A DNA stretch of 64,000 nt from Spongilla lacustris. Its lineage: Eukaryota > Porifera > Demospongiae > Spongillida > Spongillidae. Of the stretch, positions 11,790 to 23,550 are shown in pieces (positions within the stretch are counted from its first letter, which is position 1; every line of letters begins with the position of its first letter). The notes under the pieces are model-generated. The model saw only the letters and a program-made list of their open reading frames with translations, searched no databases and was not told the DNA's origin. The stretch spans positions 16,897,427 to 16,961,426 of the forward strand of contig OX442417.1 of the NCBI GenBank assembly GCA_949361645.1, written 5' to 3'. The position numbers and the translations under genes were made by a program.

Positions 11790-12560
11790 TCAAATGTGTT
11801 TGTCTAGCTGTTCTTGGCCAATGTTATTAGGTGAACATGGAGAAGAGGAAAGGGAACACCATCCCACCAGGATGAGGGGTGGACCAGTCTGGAAAGGTGG
11901 GTGTATGTGTATGTGTATGTGCCATGTCTCACTGCAGTTAGGATATGCTGTGCTAAGTGGGGAGGGGGAGGCCTTATGCTGCTTGGTGTAAGTAACTCAA
12001 CTAACAGGTACATGTATTCTAACATTCAAGAGCTAACTATCCCTCCTTTGCTATTCCCTATCTCAGTCTCCCATATCTTTTTTCTCCCCCCGCCTCTTCC
12101 CCCTTCCCCTTCTCTTCTTCCTCCCCCTCCTTCACTTCCTTCTCCACCTATTTGCCCCAACACAGCTGGATACAAGGGATACAGTTTGGCCATGATGGTA
12201 GACCTATTCTGTGCTGTACTCAGTGGTGGTGGTCCTTTTGCCCATCGCATACAAGTGGCAGGCACATGCTTATGTAGCAGATCTGGTGAGCATCTCTGGT
12301 GTGTTTGGGGCCAGGGGTGTGTGTGCCATGCGATAAGCCAGTTTTGGTAACTGGTGATCCAGAGCTGTCTAATGAGGAGCATTAGATATTGCAATGCTGT
12401 ACTTGGAGCCATGGTAAGGGCATTTATGGTCTGCGCACTACTACTAATACCTCCTCTCCTCTCCTACCACCTCTTTTTTGTTCTCCCCTTTGCCTTCCAG
12501 AATAACCTGGCTGAGAGGCTGGGTGTTGCTCATGTGCCAGTTCAGAGACGTTAGCTATTA
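11790..12560 (+). pseudogene. Malate/L-lactate dehydrogenase-like (Ldh_2) fragment
   Basis: An exon at about 12,165-12,290 begins after CCCCAACACAG and encodes AGYKGYSLAMMVDLFCAVLS, which resembles the conserved GYKGYGLxMMVE segment of the YlbC/Ldh_2 NAD(P) oxidoreductase family. A second possible exon at 12,501-12,554 (NNLAERLGVAHVPVQ, stop) could be its C-terminus. I find no catalytic N-terminal part in the window, so this is a 3' gene fragment. A more decayed copy lies at 19,630-19,970. The family call rests on one motif. Confidence 0.4.
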
Positions 12561-12837
12561 AGAAGAAATTTTGCTCATATTAATTGTTGCACAATTATCG
12601 CAAGCTACGTTTAGTAGCTATGACTTTCCGAGTTATTAATAGTTATGTTGAAGGAAATTTCAATCCATTATGGCAAACTGTTAGTACATCTAATAGCCCA
12701 CAACAGCCTTGGAGCCATATATGTGGGATCCTCCCATGTGGCCAGTTGAGGCTAGAAACCACTGAAGTGCTCTTAGAGTAAACAGACGCATAACCCACCT
12801 GTATATAAGTAGCTAGCCCCACCAGGGGCACAGTGCT

Positions 12838-14970
12838 GACATCACTGTACAAACTGAAATCATTGTATATGTATGTAACTCTGAACAAGGGAGCCTGATT
12901 GGAGATACTATAAACACAATATTCCTATATCTTTAGCACTACATATGTTGCCAAATATCGTATCTCCAATCCCTTTGCAGGAGCCCAGGGAGCTCACTGA
13001 CTCCCAGAGGACAGGTAGTATGGAGGGGCCCGACCCCAAGCCAGCAGACCTGTTTGTATCAAAGAAGGCCATTGTGACGGGGGTGGGAGGGGCCATTCAC
13101 AGCCTGCTGGCCCAGTTTGAGCAGACCAGGAGTGTGGGAGACAAGAGGAGGATTGGGTCAGACATGACCAACCCAAACATGGGCCACCTGGTACGAGGTG
13201 CTCTGTGCACTGCTGTGGCTCGGGTACTACTGGATGGCCTGAAGCCTTACAGATTCCAGGGTCTTGTGACCGACGATATTTGGAAGGTGACATCATCTTT
13301 TTGGCAAGAAGGTAAGCTGTCCTCCTCCCCAGGCCACCATCCTTTCTTCCCTATCAAAACCCACCATGTGTGCTTGCTCACCACAGCTGTTGTCAGAGGT
13401 CAGCTGTTACCTGCTGTGGACAAACAGGTATTCCAACCAATCCGATATCTGGAGGGTAGCTATGACAACAACATGAAGTTCAGAAGTTTCATCTGTTCAG
13501 CTTTGAACAAAAGTGCTCTGTCAACTTGGATTGAAACCTTACCCAATCAGAAAGGTGAGTGATTAATTCATTTAGGGCATATGTGAAGGTCACATTTCAT
13601 CACACCTTCACACATGCTGTCATCACACAAAACCATCCCACACCCTCCCATCATTACATCATCCCACACCCTCCCACCATTACACCATCCCATGCCACCA
13701 TCCCTCACAGACACTCTGAACAGGCACTATCAGCCAACATCATTTCTGGTGCTGGTTTCTGAAAATGAAGAATACGCCAGACTGTTTAATGAGCTCCTGG
13801 TGATATTGGAGCCACTCATTCACTTACCATTCAGTTTCAGTATTGACTTTGAATTGAGACAGGTACCTTATGCCAGGGGGATTCCCTTAGGTAGCCATTT
13901 TCATTGCTTATGCATGGCAGATCTCAGCAAAAGAGTTAGCAATGTTAGATACAGGAGTTAGCATTTTCATCATGCCACAGTCACAGAACACTTCACTTTG
14001 CAGCAGTAGTATTGACATCAAGCACGAATCATCAGGTACAAACATCACCACACACACACAGGTACAGCCAGTTATTGATGTACCAGCCAAGACCAATGCC
14101 TCAACTGGTCAAGTGGTGTCCCCTCCAGCTGAGGGGGGAGTGGTCAAGACCACACCCACACAGGAAGCACTGCCTACCACAAGTACAGTGAGTGAGGATC
14201 AGGTGCCATCCCAGAACACCACAGGTGCAGACAGGCCCCAGATCGCTGTCCCTAAATCCCGCCAGACTGCTGGGATCATGGACCTCTGCCACAGGAGGGT
14301 GGTTCAAGAAAGTATCTGCAGAGTATGTGAAGGAAGGGGGAGGAGGGGGTGGGGGGCCATGAGCGTACGCAGCCTTCGGGAAAGGGGGGGGGGGGGGGGT
14401 TGAATTTTATTAAAAGGTGATTATAAGGCAAAATTATGACGTTTCCATGTATATCTCCTTGTCCCCAGTCCATTCTTTATCGATCGTCATTTTTGTCCGT
14501 ATATGCATACATTTATGTAGTAAATACGGGTGGAATAGGTGCAATGGTGACCTTGTTTTAGGGATGGGGGGGGGGGGGGTCGTTCGAACCAATCGAACCC
14601 CCCTTGCGTACGCCCATATGATAATTCCTTCATCCTTTTTCATATAGCCTACAGCAGTTTGACTTCAATGCAGGAGGGGCGTTGTCCCCCAAGCCTATGA
14701 CATCATCAAAACCACCAGCCCCTCCCCCTCCTGTTGAGGTACCACCACTGAGGTGAGCCACGCCCACTGTCACCTTTGACCTTATCCAGCCCCTCCCCCT
14801 ATCAGGAAGGTGGAAGCCATGTTGCAGAAGAAGCCGACGAGTTGCCCTTCCAGAAGGGAGACATCTTGATATTGAAGGGGCACATCAATCAAGAGTGGTA
14901 CATCTGTACGAAAGGAGACCAGACTGGCATTGTGCCTGCAAACTTTGTCCGGCTAATTGATCAGACCTAA
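12838..14970 (+). pseudogene. RUN/SH3 gene, truncated duplicate (copy 2)
   Basis: Highly similar to 6,940-9,286 but without the N-terminal exons. Recognisable exons: 12,981-13,311, 13,387-13,554, 13,711-13,862 (intact RUN), 13,981 to about 14,330, 14,648-14,752, 14,806-14,970. Two disabling changes relative to copy 1: a 14-nt deletion at about 14,268, which shifts the frame before FKKVSAEY, and a 10-nt deletion at about 14,822, which removes Phe-Asn-His and shifts the SH3 out of frame. Exon 13,981 keeps a sound acceptor (CATGCCACAG) that copy 1 has lost, so copy 2 holds the older sequence there. A short product with only RUN cannot be excluded. Confidence 0.8.
14360..14617. mobile_element. 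MITE with CGTACG termini, copy 2
   Basis: Orthologous insertion to 8,664-8,915, with longer poly-G runs (14,386-14,399 and 14,566-14,578). Confidence 0.7.
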
Positions 14971-15199
14971 TGACTGTTGATCTGTTCTTTCTTTTTTGTG
15001 TGTGCTGTGTTGTTGCCATAGATATAGAAGTTATAAGTGATGTGGTCATGTGATGCATGTGACTAAGGTCATGTGACTAATGAGGTGTTGCACCTGGTCT
15101 AGAGCCATCTTTACTCACTAGTGGGTAATTAGAACCTTCTCACAACAGACATTCTTTGGCATGAAGTAGCTTAGGGCAGTAAGTGTGTATTAAAAAGAG

Positions 15200-15520
15200 T
15201 GGTGTACTCCAGATCGATAGTTGTGTCCTGATTCTCTTCAGTACGAGATGCCACAAGTGGGTGGGCTGATGGGGGCTAGGGCGGGGCATGTCCAGCGTGT
15301 GAGGGAGACCATCTTATCCTGCCTGTGCTACGACTGTGTGTTGTCCCACAAGGGAGACCACATCCTCTTCGATGCAGATACAGTGTATTATACACGGCTA
15401 CCGGCCCATTGCTGTACACTCTGCCATATTCTACAGTGGCATAGTGCACATTGACCTGAAGGGGAACCATCTCCACGACCTGTTCTAATGTGGAGATGGT
15501 GATCACTAACCTGTTAGTCT
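15200..15520. repeat. Second copy of the 9.5-kb block
   Basis: Matches 9,540-9,900 downstream of the RUN/SH3 copy, so both blocks were duplicated together. Copy-specific indels break both open frames seen in the first copy. Confidence 0.75.
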
Positions 15521-16138
15521 GTGAACAGCAGTGGGCTGATGCTATCTGGCTAGTCAGAGAGCTGAAGAAAAGGACAACACTGTGAGTGGTGAAACATTTT
15601 TAAAAATATTTGCTCCGTCCACATGTGCATTCCAACCTCCCAACTTCATGCCTTGTGCTCCATCCTCATGCCATTGGTACAATCTGGCACGATTCAGCAC
15701 TACCATCTCAAACTTCTTCGTAACTGTATAATTATATATATACTGCTAGCAGTCCCAAACAGGTTGCCATATTCAAATAGCCGCCGTTTAATTTTGCATT
15801 TTTGGGATGATATGACATCTCAATGTGCAATTTTTTGTACTGTGCCTCCTCTCTTGTACAAATTACAGCTGTTGCATTCATATGAACTAGTGAACAATTT
15901 TAGTATCAATTGAAAGCTCTCTCATAGGGGTATTAAAATAATACCAGTTATTACCCTGCTGAGTTCGCTGCCCCATACATCTGCGTTTGTTTGTGCATGG
16001 CCAATACAAATCCCACCAGAATTGCACCACATCAACTACATTGCATAGGAAATGGATATAAAATTACTTAGAGTGGCATTAGGATGGCCTGCTGGATCTT
16101 TGCTGTGAAGAACTTATAGAAAAGGTACAATAACATAA

Positions 16139-16490
16139 CTGTGTGTTGTCCCACAAGGGAGGCCACACCCACCTCGGTGCAGATGCAGCAATCCACAAGC
16201 TGTGCCACGCCCTTACCATAGCAAAAGCACAGATGACTGTAGTATCTGCTGGTGTTTTGGTGGGTCTCTATGTAGTGGTGTTGATGATGACTGTCTTGTA
16301 CCTTCTCATTGTGGTCATCTTCAAGGCTTGCAAGATGTATGACAGAGCCAGAGAGAATGTAAATGGATTATTTGAAAGGAAAAATGAATTCATGGTTCCT
16401 ATAGAGCTGAATGACCTGACCACCAATATTGTTAGCACCACCACTGTGACAGTCAACTATGGTTTGAGGGAACCACTGTGTGAAGATTAA
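16139..16490 (+). pseudogene. Chimeric fragment: 9.6-kb block joined to beta-helix receptor C-terminus
   Basis: 16,139-16,218 repeats the CVLSHKGGHTHLGADAAIHK segment of the 9.7-kb block. At about 16,224 it switches to sequence matching 27,451-27,717, the last membrane segment and cytoplasmic tail (KACKMYDRAREN, VTVNYGLREPLCED, stop). The frame stays open across the junction, but only ~88 tail residues are present. Downstream non-coding sequence to 16,694 also matches 27,718-27,915, so this is a DNA-level segmental copy. Confidence 0.75.
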
Positions 16491-16693
16491 AGTACATGCC
16501 GTGTGGAGTGTTCAGACATTAAAGGTTGAAACATTTTTAGCACTAGCTAGCATAGAGAATTAAATGCTTGATTTGCATTTTTTTTTTAATTTCAAGAGTT
16601 TGATCCATAGCTACAAAAGTATCTTACCCCCAAAGTAACATGTGTTAACAGCCAAGGGGATGCACACATAACATATAGTTTTGCTTCACACAC

Positions 16694-17857
16694 CTTCATG
16701 ATTAAAATTAATGTTGCTATAAATACACATAGAAAACACATACACACTTACACAGATTACCCTATAACATAACATACCAAGTACAAATACACACTAACAT
16801 ATGTGATCAAACCAGCCTATAATGAGACTCTGGCCTCATGTACTGCTGGGCCAGATCACAATAAACTGGGTGGTAGTAAGAAGACCTACTTCTTCGCAGG
16901 CACATGATAGCACTGCGCAGTATGGCAAAAGACAGGTGACATCTCAGCCAGCCCATAATGAGGGAATATGCCTTGTCTTGTTCTTCAGGTCAGCTAACTG
17001 TTTGTAAAAAGTGGTGGCTTCTCTCCCCATTGCACCTGAGGTGGAAAAAAACAAGGGGTGTGAAGACGCCATGTTTAGCATCTCGAATGCGTTGCCCATA
17101 TTCCCTTTTCTTGGCTTGAACATGGGTACGAAAGAGAGCAGAAAGAGGTTTTGAAACATTGCTAGATGCATTAGGATGAAAAACCCTTTTTTCAAAATAG
17201 GCTTTTTAACCAAAATCCTCTTGTTCTAATATCTGCCCTAGCCTCAGCATCTGTGTTGGCTGTAAGGTAAGAAAAAGTTTCTCCATTAAGAGGTTGTGGT
17301 GTTGACTCTGTTGCAACATTATGCCAAACTTCCGTCAGCAATGAGGCAGTAATATCTCTGATGTCAATGTGCCTAATAGTTAGGAAACCACCAAGATGGC
17401 TAGTCATGGCATGGTCAACAGAGAACTGTTTTCCACAACTGCAATGTTGAGGGACATTGGGAAGTGACCAGTCGTATCTCAGGTACAAAGCGTCACGAAA
17501 CTCTCCTTTGTTTGTATATGCCTTCTGCTTTTTTGTTGTAGTGACTTTTGATTGTTTAAGCTGATATCCCTCTTCAGGGATTGAAGTAAGTTGTAGTCTA
17601 GGTGAGACTCAGCTCCCTTTGACATGATCATGACATTGTCAGTAAGGGAAGCAGTTAGTTTTACTGATACAAAGAAGGCAGGAGCGGACGTTTCGGTGGG
17701 ATTGGCTATGCCCAGTACCCCTAGTCGGACTGGTAGGGCAAGATAGCTACGTTCATGACTGGAGCATGAAGGATGGCCTGTATGAGACATTTGTGAATTG
17801 GTGCTCCAAAGGAACTAATAGGTTTTGTATGTATGACATTGTCCTTGAGACAAAAGT
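16694..17857 (-). mobile_element. 5'-truncated retroelement fragment (RT C-terminal region)
   Basis: Minus-strand frames 17,790-17,479, 17,488-17,192 and 17,213-16,944 together resemble the C-terminal half of a reverse-transcriptase-type polyprotein common in invertebrate genomes: LPVRLGVLGIANPTETSAPA, a CSCGKQFSVDHAMTSHLGGF zinc-knuckle-like segment, DIRTRGFW, and SGAMGREATTFYKQLADL. At least two frameshifts separate the frames, so it is dead. The paralogous site at about 27,915 lacks it, which gives approximate insertion borders. Confidence 0.7.
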
Positions 17858-18022
17858 CCACTCCAGAGGTGTAGGGCGATGAAGTGGAGAAGTGGCTGCA
17901 AAGACAAATGCAGCAGGTGTGCCTCATCCCCAGTCCTTGATCAATATGGAAAAAGTTCCAGTCATTGATATCTGAAGTCTGCTGGAACTTCTTCCAAACC
18001 CTACCCCCTCCCTTCCTTTAAT

Positions 18023-18135
18023 AAACACTGCAAGCAGAATAGTTATACGAACTGTATAGTGTTGAGAAAACCGCACATAATTCAATTATTTTCCCCAAAG
18101 TTATACAGTTCATATAACCATACTCTGCTTGAAAG
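18023..18135. mobile_element. Short palindromic MITE
   Basis: AAGCAGAATAGTTATACGAA-CTGTATA is mirrored by TATACAGTTCATATAACCAT-ACTCTGCTT. The paralogous stretch at about 29,420 reads straight through without it. Confidence 0.8.
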
Positions 18136-18169
18136 TGACTGAGACACATGCCACACCTCTGCAGTCATA

Positions 18170-18504
18170 TAACCATGCACATAATGTTTCTTTTAGTATT
18201 GAACATGCATCACATGACCACACATCACTTATAACTTCTATTTCTATGGCAACAACACAGCACACACAATAAAGAAAGAACAGATCAACAGTCATTAGGT
18301 CTGATCAATTAGCCGGACAAAGTTTGCAGGCACGATGCCAGTCTGGTCTCCTTTCATACAGATGTACCACTCTTGATTGATATGCCCCTTCAATATCAAG
18401 ATGTCTCCCTTCTGGAAGGGCAACTCATCGGCTTCTTCTGCAACATGGTTGAACATGCAGATGGGTTTTGATAGGGAAAAAAGGATGGTGAGGTACACTG
18501 GCAC
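18170..18504 (-). pseudogene. SH3-exon remnant, copy 4 (inverted)
   Basis: The minus strand encodes the complete SH3 (AEEADELPFQKGDILILKGH to FVRLIDQT, stop) plus 3' flank. Its 5' side is fused directly to intron sequence (TATCAAAACCCATCTGCATG), exactly as in copy 3 at 28,978. No RUN exons remain. A short ATG-initiated frame exists, but this looks like a duplicated remnant. Confidence 0.75.
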
Positions 18505-19139
18505 TTCTTTCCTACCTCACCAAGCCACTAGGGAGGTGTGGGAGCAGATGTGATAAGAAGCTGTCATGCAGTACTGTGGCTTTGGAGGCTTTGGTTATGA
18601 AGATAATTATTATGTGCATCATTGCAGTTGTTATGCACATTATTCATGACTCCTCCGCAGACCTGGATGCTACAACTCATGCTGATCCTAGATGTACTGC
18701 CAGCTGTGCTGCCATGACTCCAATGTGTCCTGTAGCACATCAACATAATTAAAACTCATTCTCTTACACTGTTAGCACCCTTCTCAGTGCCTGTGTCGGG
18801 TCTCCTTCCTGTATCATGCACAGTACCCAATGATATTCCTCCATCATTTGGGTTGCGTCATCAGTTGTGCACACCAGTACTGTCATTGACCCCACCAAAC
18901 AGATCACAATGCAATACTCACAGGGTGCCATTGTTAAAAGTGTGTCCCAGGGGTGAGGGGTGGTCGGGGTCGAGGTATAATATAAGCTGTGGATTAAAAA
19001 CATACATATTCACTACAACTATAACCATATACATCCATGTATGGTGAAAATTGACTGTGAGTATGTGTTTACTCCCCTACGCCCTTGTAAGCTGGTGCTT
19101 CTATATATCATCCCGGGGAAGGGGGGGGGGAGGGGGGCA

Positions 19140-20150
19140 TGGTTAAACACCATGGACGGCACCTCAATATTGCAAAAGGTCGTGGTTTGAAGTTGAGACA
19201 AATCTAACCAGTTCTGCTGATCATGGCCTTCAAAAACTCTTCTGTCAATTGTATTGTAGCCAAGATATGAGGAAAGGGAACACTACCAGTGTGTATGTTG
19301 GGGTATGTTGCCAAGGGGTGTACCAATGACCCAAATGCTGTATCCCTCTCCTCTGCTTTTGCCTTATGCCACTTGATGGAAGTGAAGTAACAGGTATTCT
19401 AATGTCCGGGAGCTATAGCTCTCTTCTTCTTTGCTCCTCCCTATCCCTCCCACATCTTCTTTTCTCCCCCTCCTCTTCCCTTCCTCTTCTCCCTTCCCCT
19501 CATCCCCTCTCCTCTGCTTTTCCCCTTCTCTTTTTCATTCACCTCCCACTCCTCTATCCCTCCTTCCTTCCCTCCCCTCTTCCCTTCTCTTCTCCGTTCT
19601 CCTCCTTCCGTTCCTTCTCCACCTGCTAGCCACAACATAGCTAGATACAGGATAATGGTTAAAAACCTTTGGGCAGATGTGCTCAATGGTGGTACTTTTG
19701 CCCACCACATACAAGTGGCAGGCATATGCTTATGTAGCAGATCTGGTGAGCATCTTTGGTGTGTTTGGGGCCAGGGGTGTGTGTGGGCCAGGGGTGTGTG
19801 TGGCATGCTTACATGTAGGATAAACCAGTTTTGACAGGTGGTGATCCAGAGCTGTCTAATGAGAAGAGTGTTAGGTGGTAAAATGGCTTAGATATCAATG
19901 CTGTACTCTTGCCTTCCACAATAACCTGGCTGAGAGGCTGGGTGTTGCTCATGTGCTAGGTCAGAGACGTTACATAGCTATTAAGAAGAAATTTTTTTGT
20001 TCATATTAATTGTTCCACAAGTATTGCAGCCTGCTTTTAGTAGCTATGACTTTCCAAGTTAGTTTATGAGCATTGAAGGTAATTTCAAACCACTTTGGCA
20101 AACTGCTGGTACATCTAATAGCCCACCGGCAACAGCCTTGAAGCCATACA
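19140..20150 (+). pseudogene. Degraded duplicate of the 11.0-12.7 kb segment
   Basis: Blocks match in order: the CACCTCAATATTGCAAAAG segment, the polypyrimidine stretch (19,430-19,620), the Ldh_2-like exon (CTAGATACAGGATAATGGTT, now with stops), AACCTGGCTGAGAGGCTGGG, and 20,040-20,145 matching 12,612-12,715. Poly-G at 19,121. Non-functional. Confidence 0.65.
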
Positions 20151-20159
20151 AGTGGAGTG

Positions 20160-21538
20160 GTGTAAGTAGGGAGTATAAAGTGCAGCGGCCAAAGTACCAA
20201 GTGCCCCCTGGGGAGGCTAAGGGAGAGCACCCCTCCACTCCAGCTAGGGCATATGGGGAGCGATGTAAGCTCCTCCCATAAGGGCCTGGGACAGAGCCTA
20301 AGAAGCCAACGTTTTTGTGTAGAAAAAATCCAAACACTACGTGACCAGTTTATAGGACTTTTTGCAATCTTGCCTGTGTGCATGTAAAAACACAACAGCA
20401 TTTATATATACAGTCAGGGCTGAGGAAGACCAGTCCGGCCTGACAGGTCAGCCCACCATGCCAGACTGTCTGCTTGGCCTGGCAGGTTGGACCCTGACCT
20501 GATAGGCCGGGATTCACCCACAAGGGCGGGGGGAGTAGATGGTCACACGAATGCATGCGCCAGAAATTATGTGCTTGACAGCTTTGACTGATTTCAGGGT
20601 GCTCTGTCTCAGTTAGGAAGGAAGCTATTTAAATTACTGACTCTGTGTGGCATTGCATTAGAAGTGCAAATATATTCTATTATCTACACATAACTGCACG
20701 CCTGATCACATATAGAGATGAGGGCCCAAGCATATTTCTGTGTCAAGCAGCAGTGTTCCACGTTACATGTATCCTGGTGCATATTGTTGCAACTAACAAC
20801 CATTTTTATGGAGGTGGGGGTGGGGGTGGGGGATGTACTGGCCAGCAATTCACAGCCCTTTTAGCATATGATGTACTAGCTTCATTGATGTGGGTTACAG
20901 ATTCCTGTTCCAAGTGATTAACATGTACATGATGCATTAGAGACTGAGAAATTCACTTTGTAGTAACCACATATGTGCTCAGTTGTAAGGTTGCAAGTGC
21001 AGCTCTTGCATGGAGTTGTGATCAACACATGGCTTTAAAGATCCAGATTATGAGTGGTGCATGGCACAGATAATGGGGGAACCTTCATCGTAAAATACTG
21101 TTCACGGGGGCCTTTTCAGCTTTTAGAGTTCTTTTATGGGAGACATAAACTGGCTGTTAATTGATTTGTTGATTAGTAATAATTGGGGGGGAGGGGGGGG
21201 GGGGACGTCCTAGAAAAGAACCCCACAGCTACTGTTGCAACAGGTTCACTTACAAGTTTATCAAGCACTGGGTATGACAAAGGAGTGGTGGGGGCTGCTG
21301 GGAGTGAGGCTGCGTCTGATGTGGGAGTGGTTGTTGTGGCAGAGGGTGTGGCTGTTGGAAGTGAGGAGGAATATGTTTGTCATAGAAACCAGCTCCATTC
21401 CTTCTCCACTTTGAACACGTGATTTAATTTATTTTTCTATATCATCCAAGTGCTGCTTTAAGACTCCATATCTTTTCAATGAATTAAAGCAGCCCATACA
21501 AAGCCAACAAACACATTCAGTCTTATTATACAATGCAG
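20160..21538. other. No gene recognised
   Basis: Unique-looking sequence with a GT-rich tract (20,810-20,835) and poly-G (21,185-21,204). The open frame 21,183-21,422 is Gly/Val-rich and has no recognisable domain. Confidence 0.5.
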
Positions 21539-21991
21539 TAGTCGGGCGGGCCCTACCGCCGCGTTTGATCGGGTGGTAGGCCTATACCAAGATTTGTGCT
21601 GCTGCAATGGGGATTGCAGCGTTCAAGTGGGTTCATTATCACCCAATTAGCGGCTGATGTGAGATAATTACTGCATGGGTTTCCTAGTCTAGCTTTTTAC
21701 GTTTTATTACCAAGCCCAAGGCACCTGAAGAGTTGGGCTACCCAAGTACGAAGCAAGAACAGCTAGATGTAGCAATAGCGTTTGTTGAGCAGAGATGTAT
21801 TTAGCATTCTTCTAGGAAGGCTTTCCACACTACAACGTAACAACGTATTTGGTGATTTAACATCGATACCACACTGACAGCCGAAGCATGCTCTATGGAT
21901 ATGGCAGTATAGCTTGTGGGCTGTCGCTGCCATACATGTACAAGTGTACACGTGACATTATGCACCTATCAATGGTAAGTGCAAACCCCCC

Positions 21992-22022
<31 letters not shown>

Positions 22023-22171
22023 AATCCGGGACATATGGGGGATTTGACATTTATTAAATCAATCGCCCCCCATGGTTGGGGGTTAATAACTGGTCAATTC
22101 GCAGCGCCCTTTGCTGTTGACCACACCCAATGTCAAAGCGTGCTGGTAGGTCAAATCCCTATATGTCCCGG

Positions 22172-22212
<41 letters not shown>

Positions 22213-22380
22213 GGGGGGGTTGCACTTACCATTGATAGGTGCATTTTTAATTACCACGTAACCTAACACCAAATATATATAACATAATGATATTCACAAC
22301 AATATTGCATCACAGTTCTGCACAAATCGGCTTGTCACCCTACCACCCGACCAAACGCGGTGGTAGGGCCCGCCCGACTA
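21539..22380. mobile_element. TA-flanked terminal-inverted-repeat element, nested
   Basis: Termini TAGTCGGGCGGGCCCTACCG... and its reverse complement at 22,337-22,380 match over about 42 bp with three mismatches, with TA at both outer edges, as expected for Tc1/mariner-type targets. Inside is a second inverted pair: TGCACCTATCAATGGTAAGT (21,961) with ACTTACCATTGATAGGTGCA (22,225), carrying a poly-C run on the left and a poly-G run on the right. No transposase is present, so it would be non-autonomous. Confidence 0.78.
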
Positions 22381-23540
22381 ACAATGTAGCACGCACAGAA
22401 CTAGGCAGATACGGAACCAAATCTCCTGCTGAACTACTGTGCAATACTCTTCTGTTATTTATCAGCGCATCATTGGCGCACATTACACAAATTCTTCCAT
22501 CTCGTTCGCAGAACCTCAAGTCAAGAAAGCGTAGTCTCGTACCCAGACGTATAAATGGCCGTCAGTAAAGTCACGAATGCAACTGCCTTGGATTCAAACA
22601 TCATTTTAATATCTACTAGCTGATCCTGGGACCTCAGATCGCGCACGCAACGAAACGCCTTACTAAGCACAATTCCCTCTAAAATCTGTCCTTAAAGGAT
22701 GCCAATACCGAAACTGTTTCCCGCATTCGAAATTGGACACGGTAGTTTTAGATAAGGGGCGATGCTACACTTACACACCGAATTTCAGCGCAATTCAGCA
22801 TGTAACGGTAGAGAAATCTCTTAAAAACTACTTATTTAGGGTAGTTACTGAAAATGAAACGCTATGCAATCAGGAAGTCACGTGAGCAGTTGTGGTTTTG
22901 TACTTTTAATGCCAGATGATGCATAAACAATATACTGTAATTAGATTTTGGATATCCCAAACCATGCTTTTAAAAAGTCCACTCAAATGTAAAAGTGATG
23001 CAAAAATTTTTATCGCCAACTAGCATGTTATCCATCCGCAGCTGCTACGTCTGTCAGGAAAAGTGAATAATTGAATTAGTTCGCGAAAGCACGCACTTAA
23101 CCGTCAGCATAATAAACCAGTATTCTATGACCGAGGACTGGGAACCTGTGAGAATAGGAAAAAAAAAAAAATTTACGATAGTATTCACAGGGCTGGGAAC
23201 GAGGTGAATTCCGGTTTAATGATTCGTAATCGGGCCGCATACAGCAGCGGCGGCGGAACCCGGGGGGGGGGGGGGGGGGGGGGGGGGGGTATCTACCCCC
23301 CCAACTTTACCGAGCAGAATTATTATTAGCCGTAACTAACCGTGTTGTACATTATAACCAAAGAGAACTGGTATCGGATGATATTAAAAGTGTGAACCGT
23401 TAAGTAGCTACTCCACAAGCGGTTCATTTTCGCATGTGCAACCACTATCTACCACGCCCACTCTTTATATATTCATAGTCTTACCCCCTCCCCCCCACAC
23501 TTAAAAATACCTTCCGCCGCTCCTGTGCAGCATTCTATAG
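22381..23540. other. Upstream region of the beta-helix gene
   Basis: Contains one TAGTCTCGTACCCAGACG end (22,527), an A-run at 23,160, a poly-G run of about 30 (23,262-23,289) and a TATA-like TTTATATATT at about 23,465, roughly 85 bp before the ATG. I see no other gene. Confidence 0.5.
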
Positions 23541-23550
23541 AGCCGCTGTG

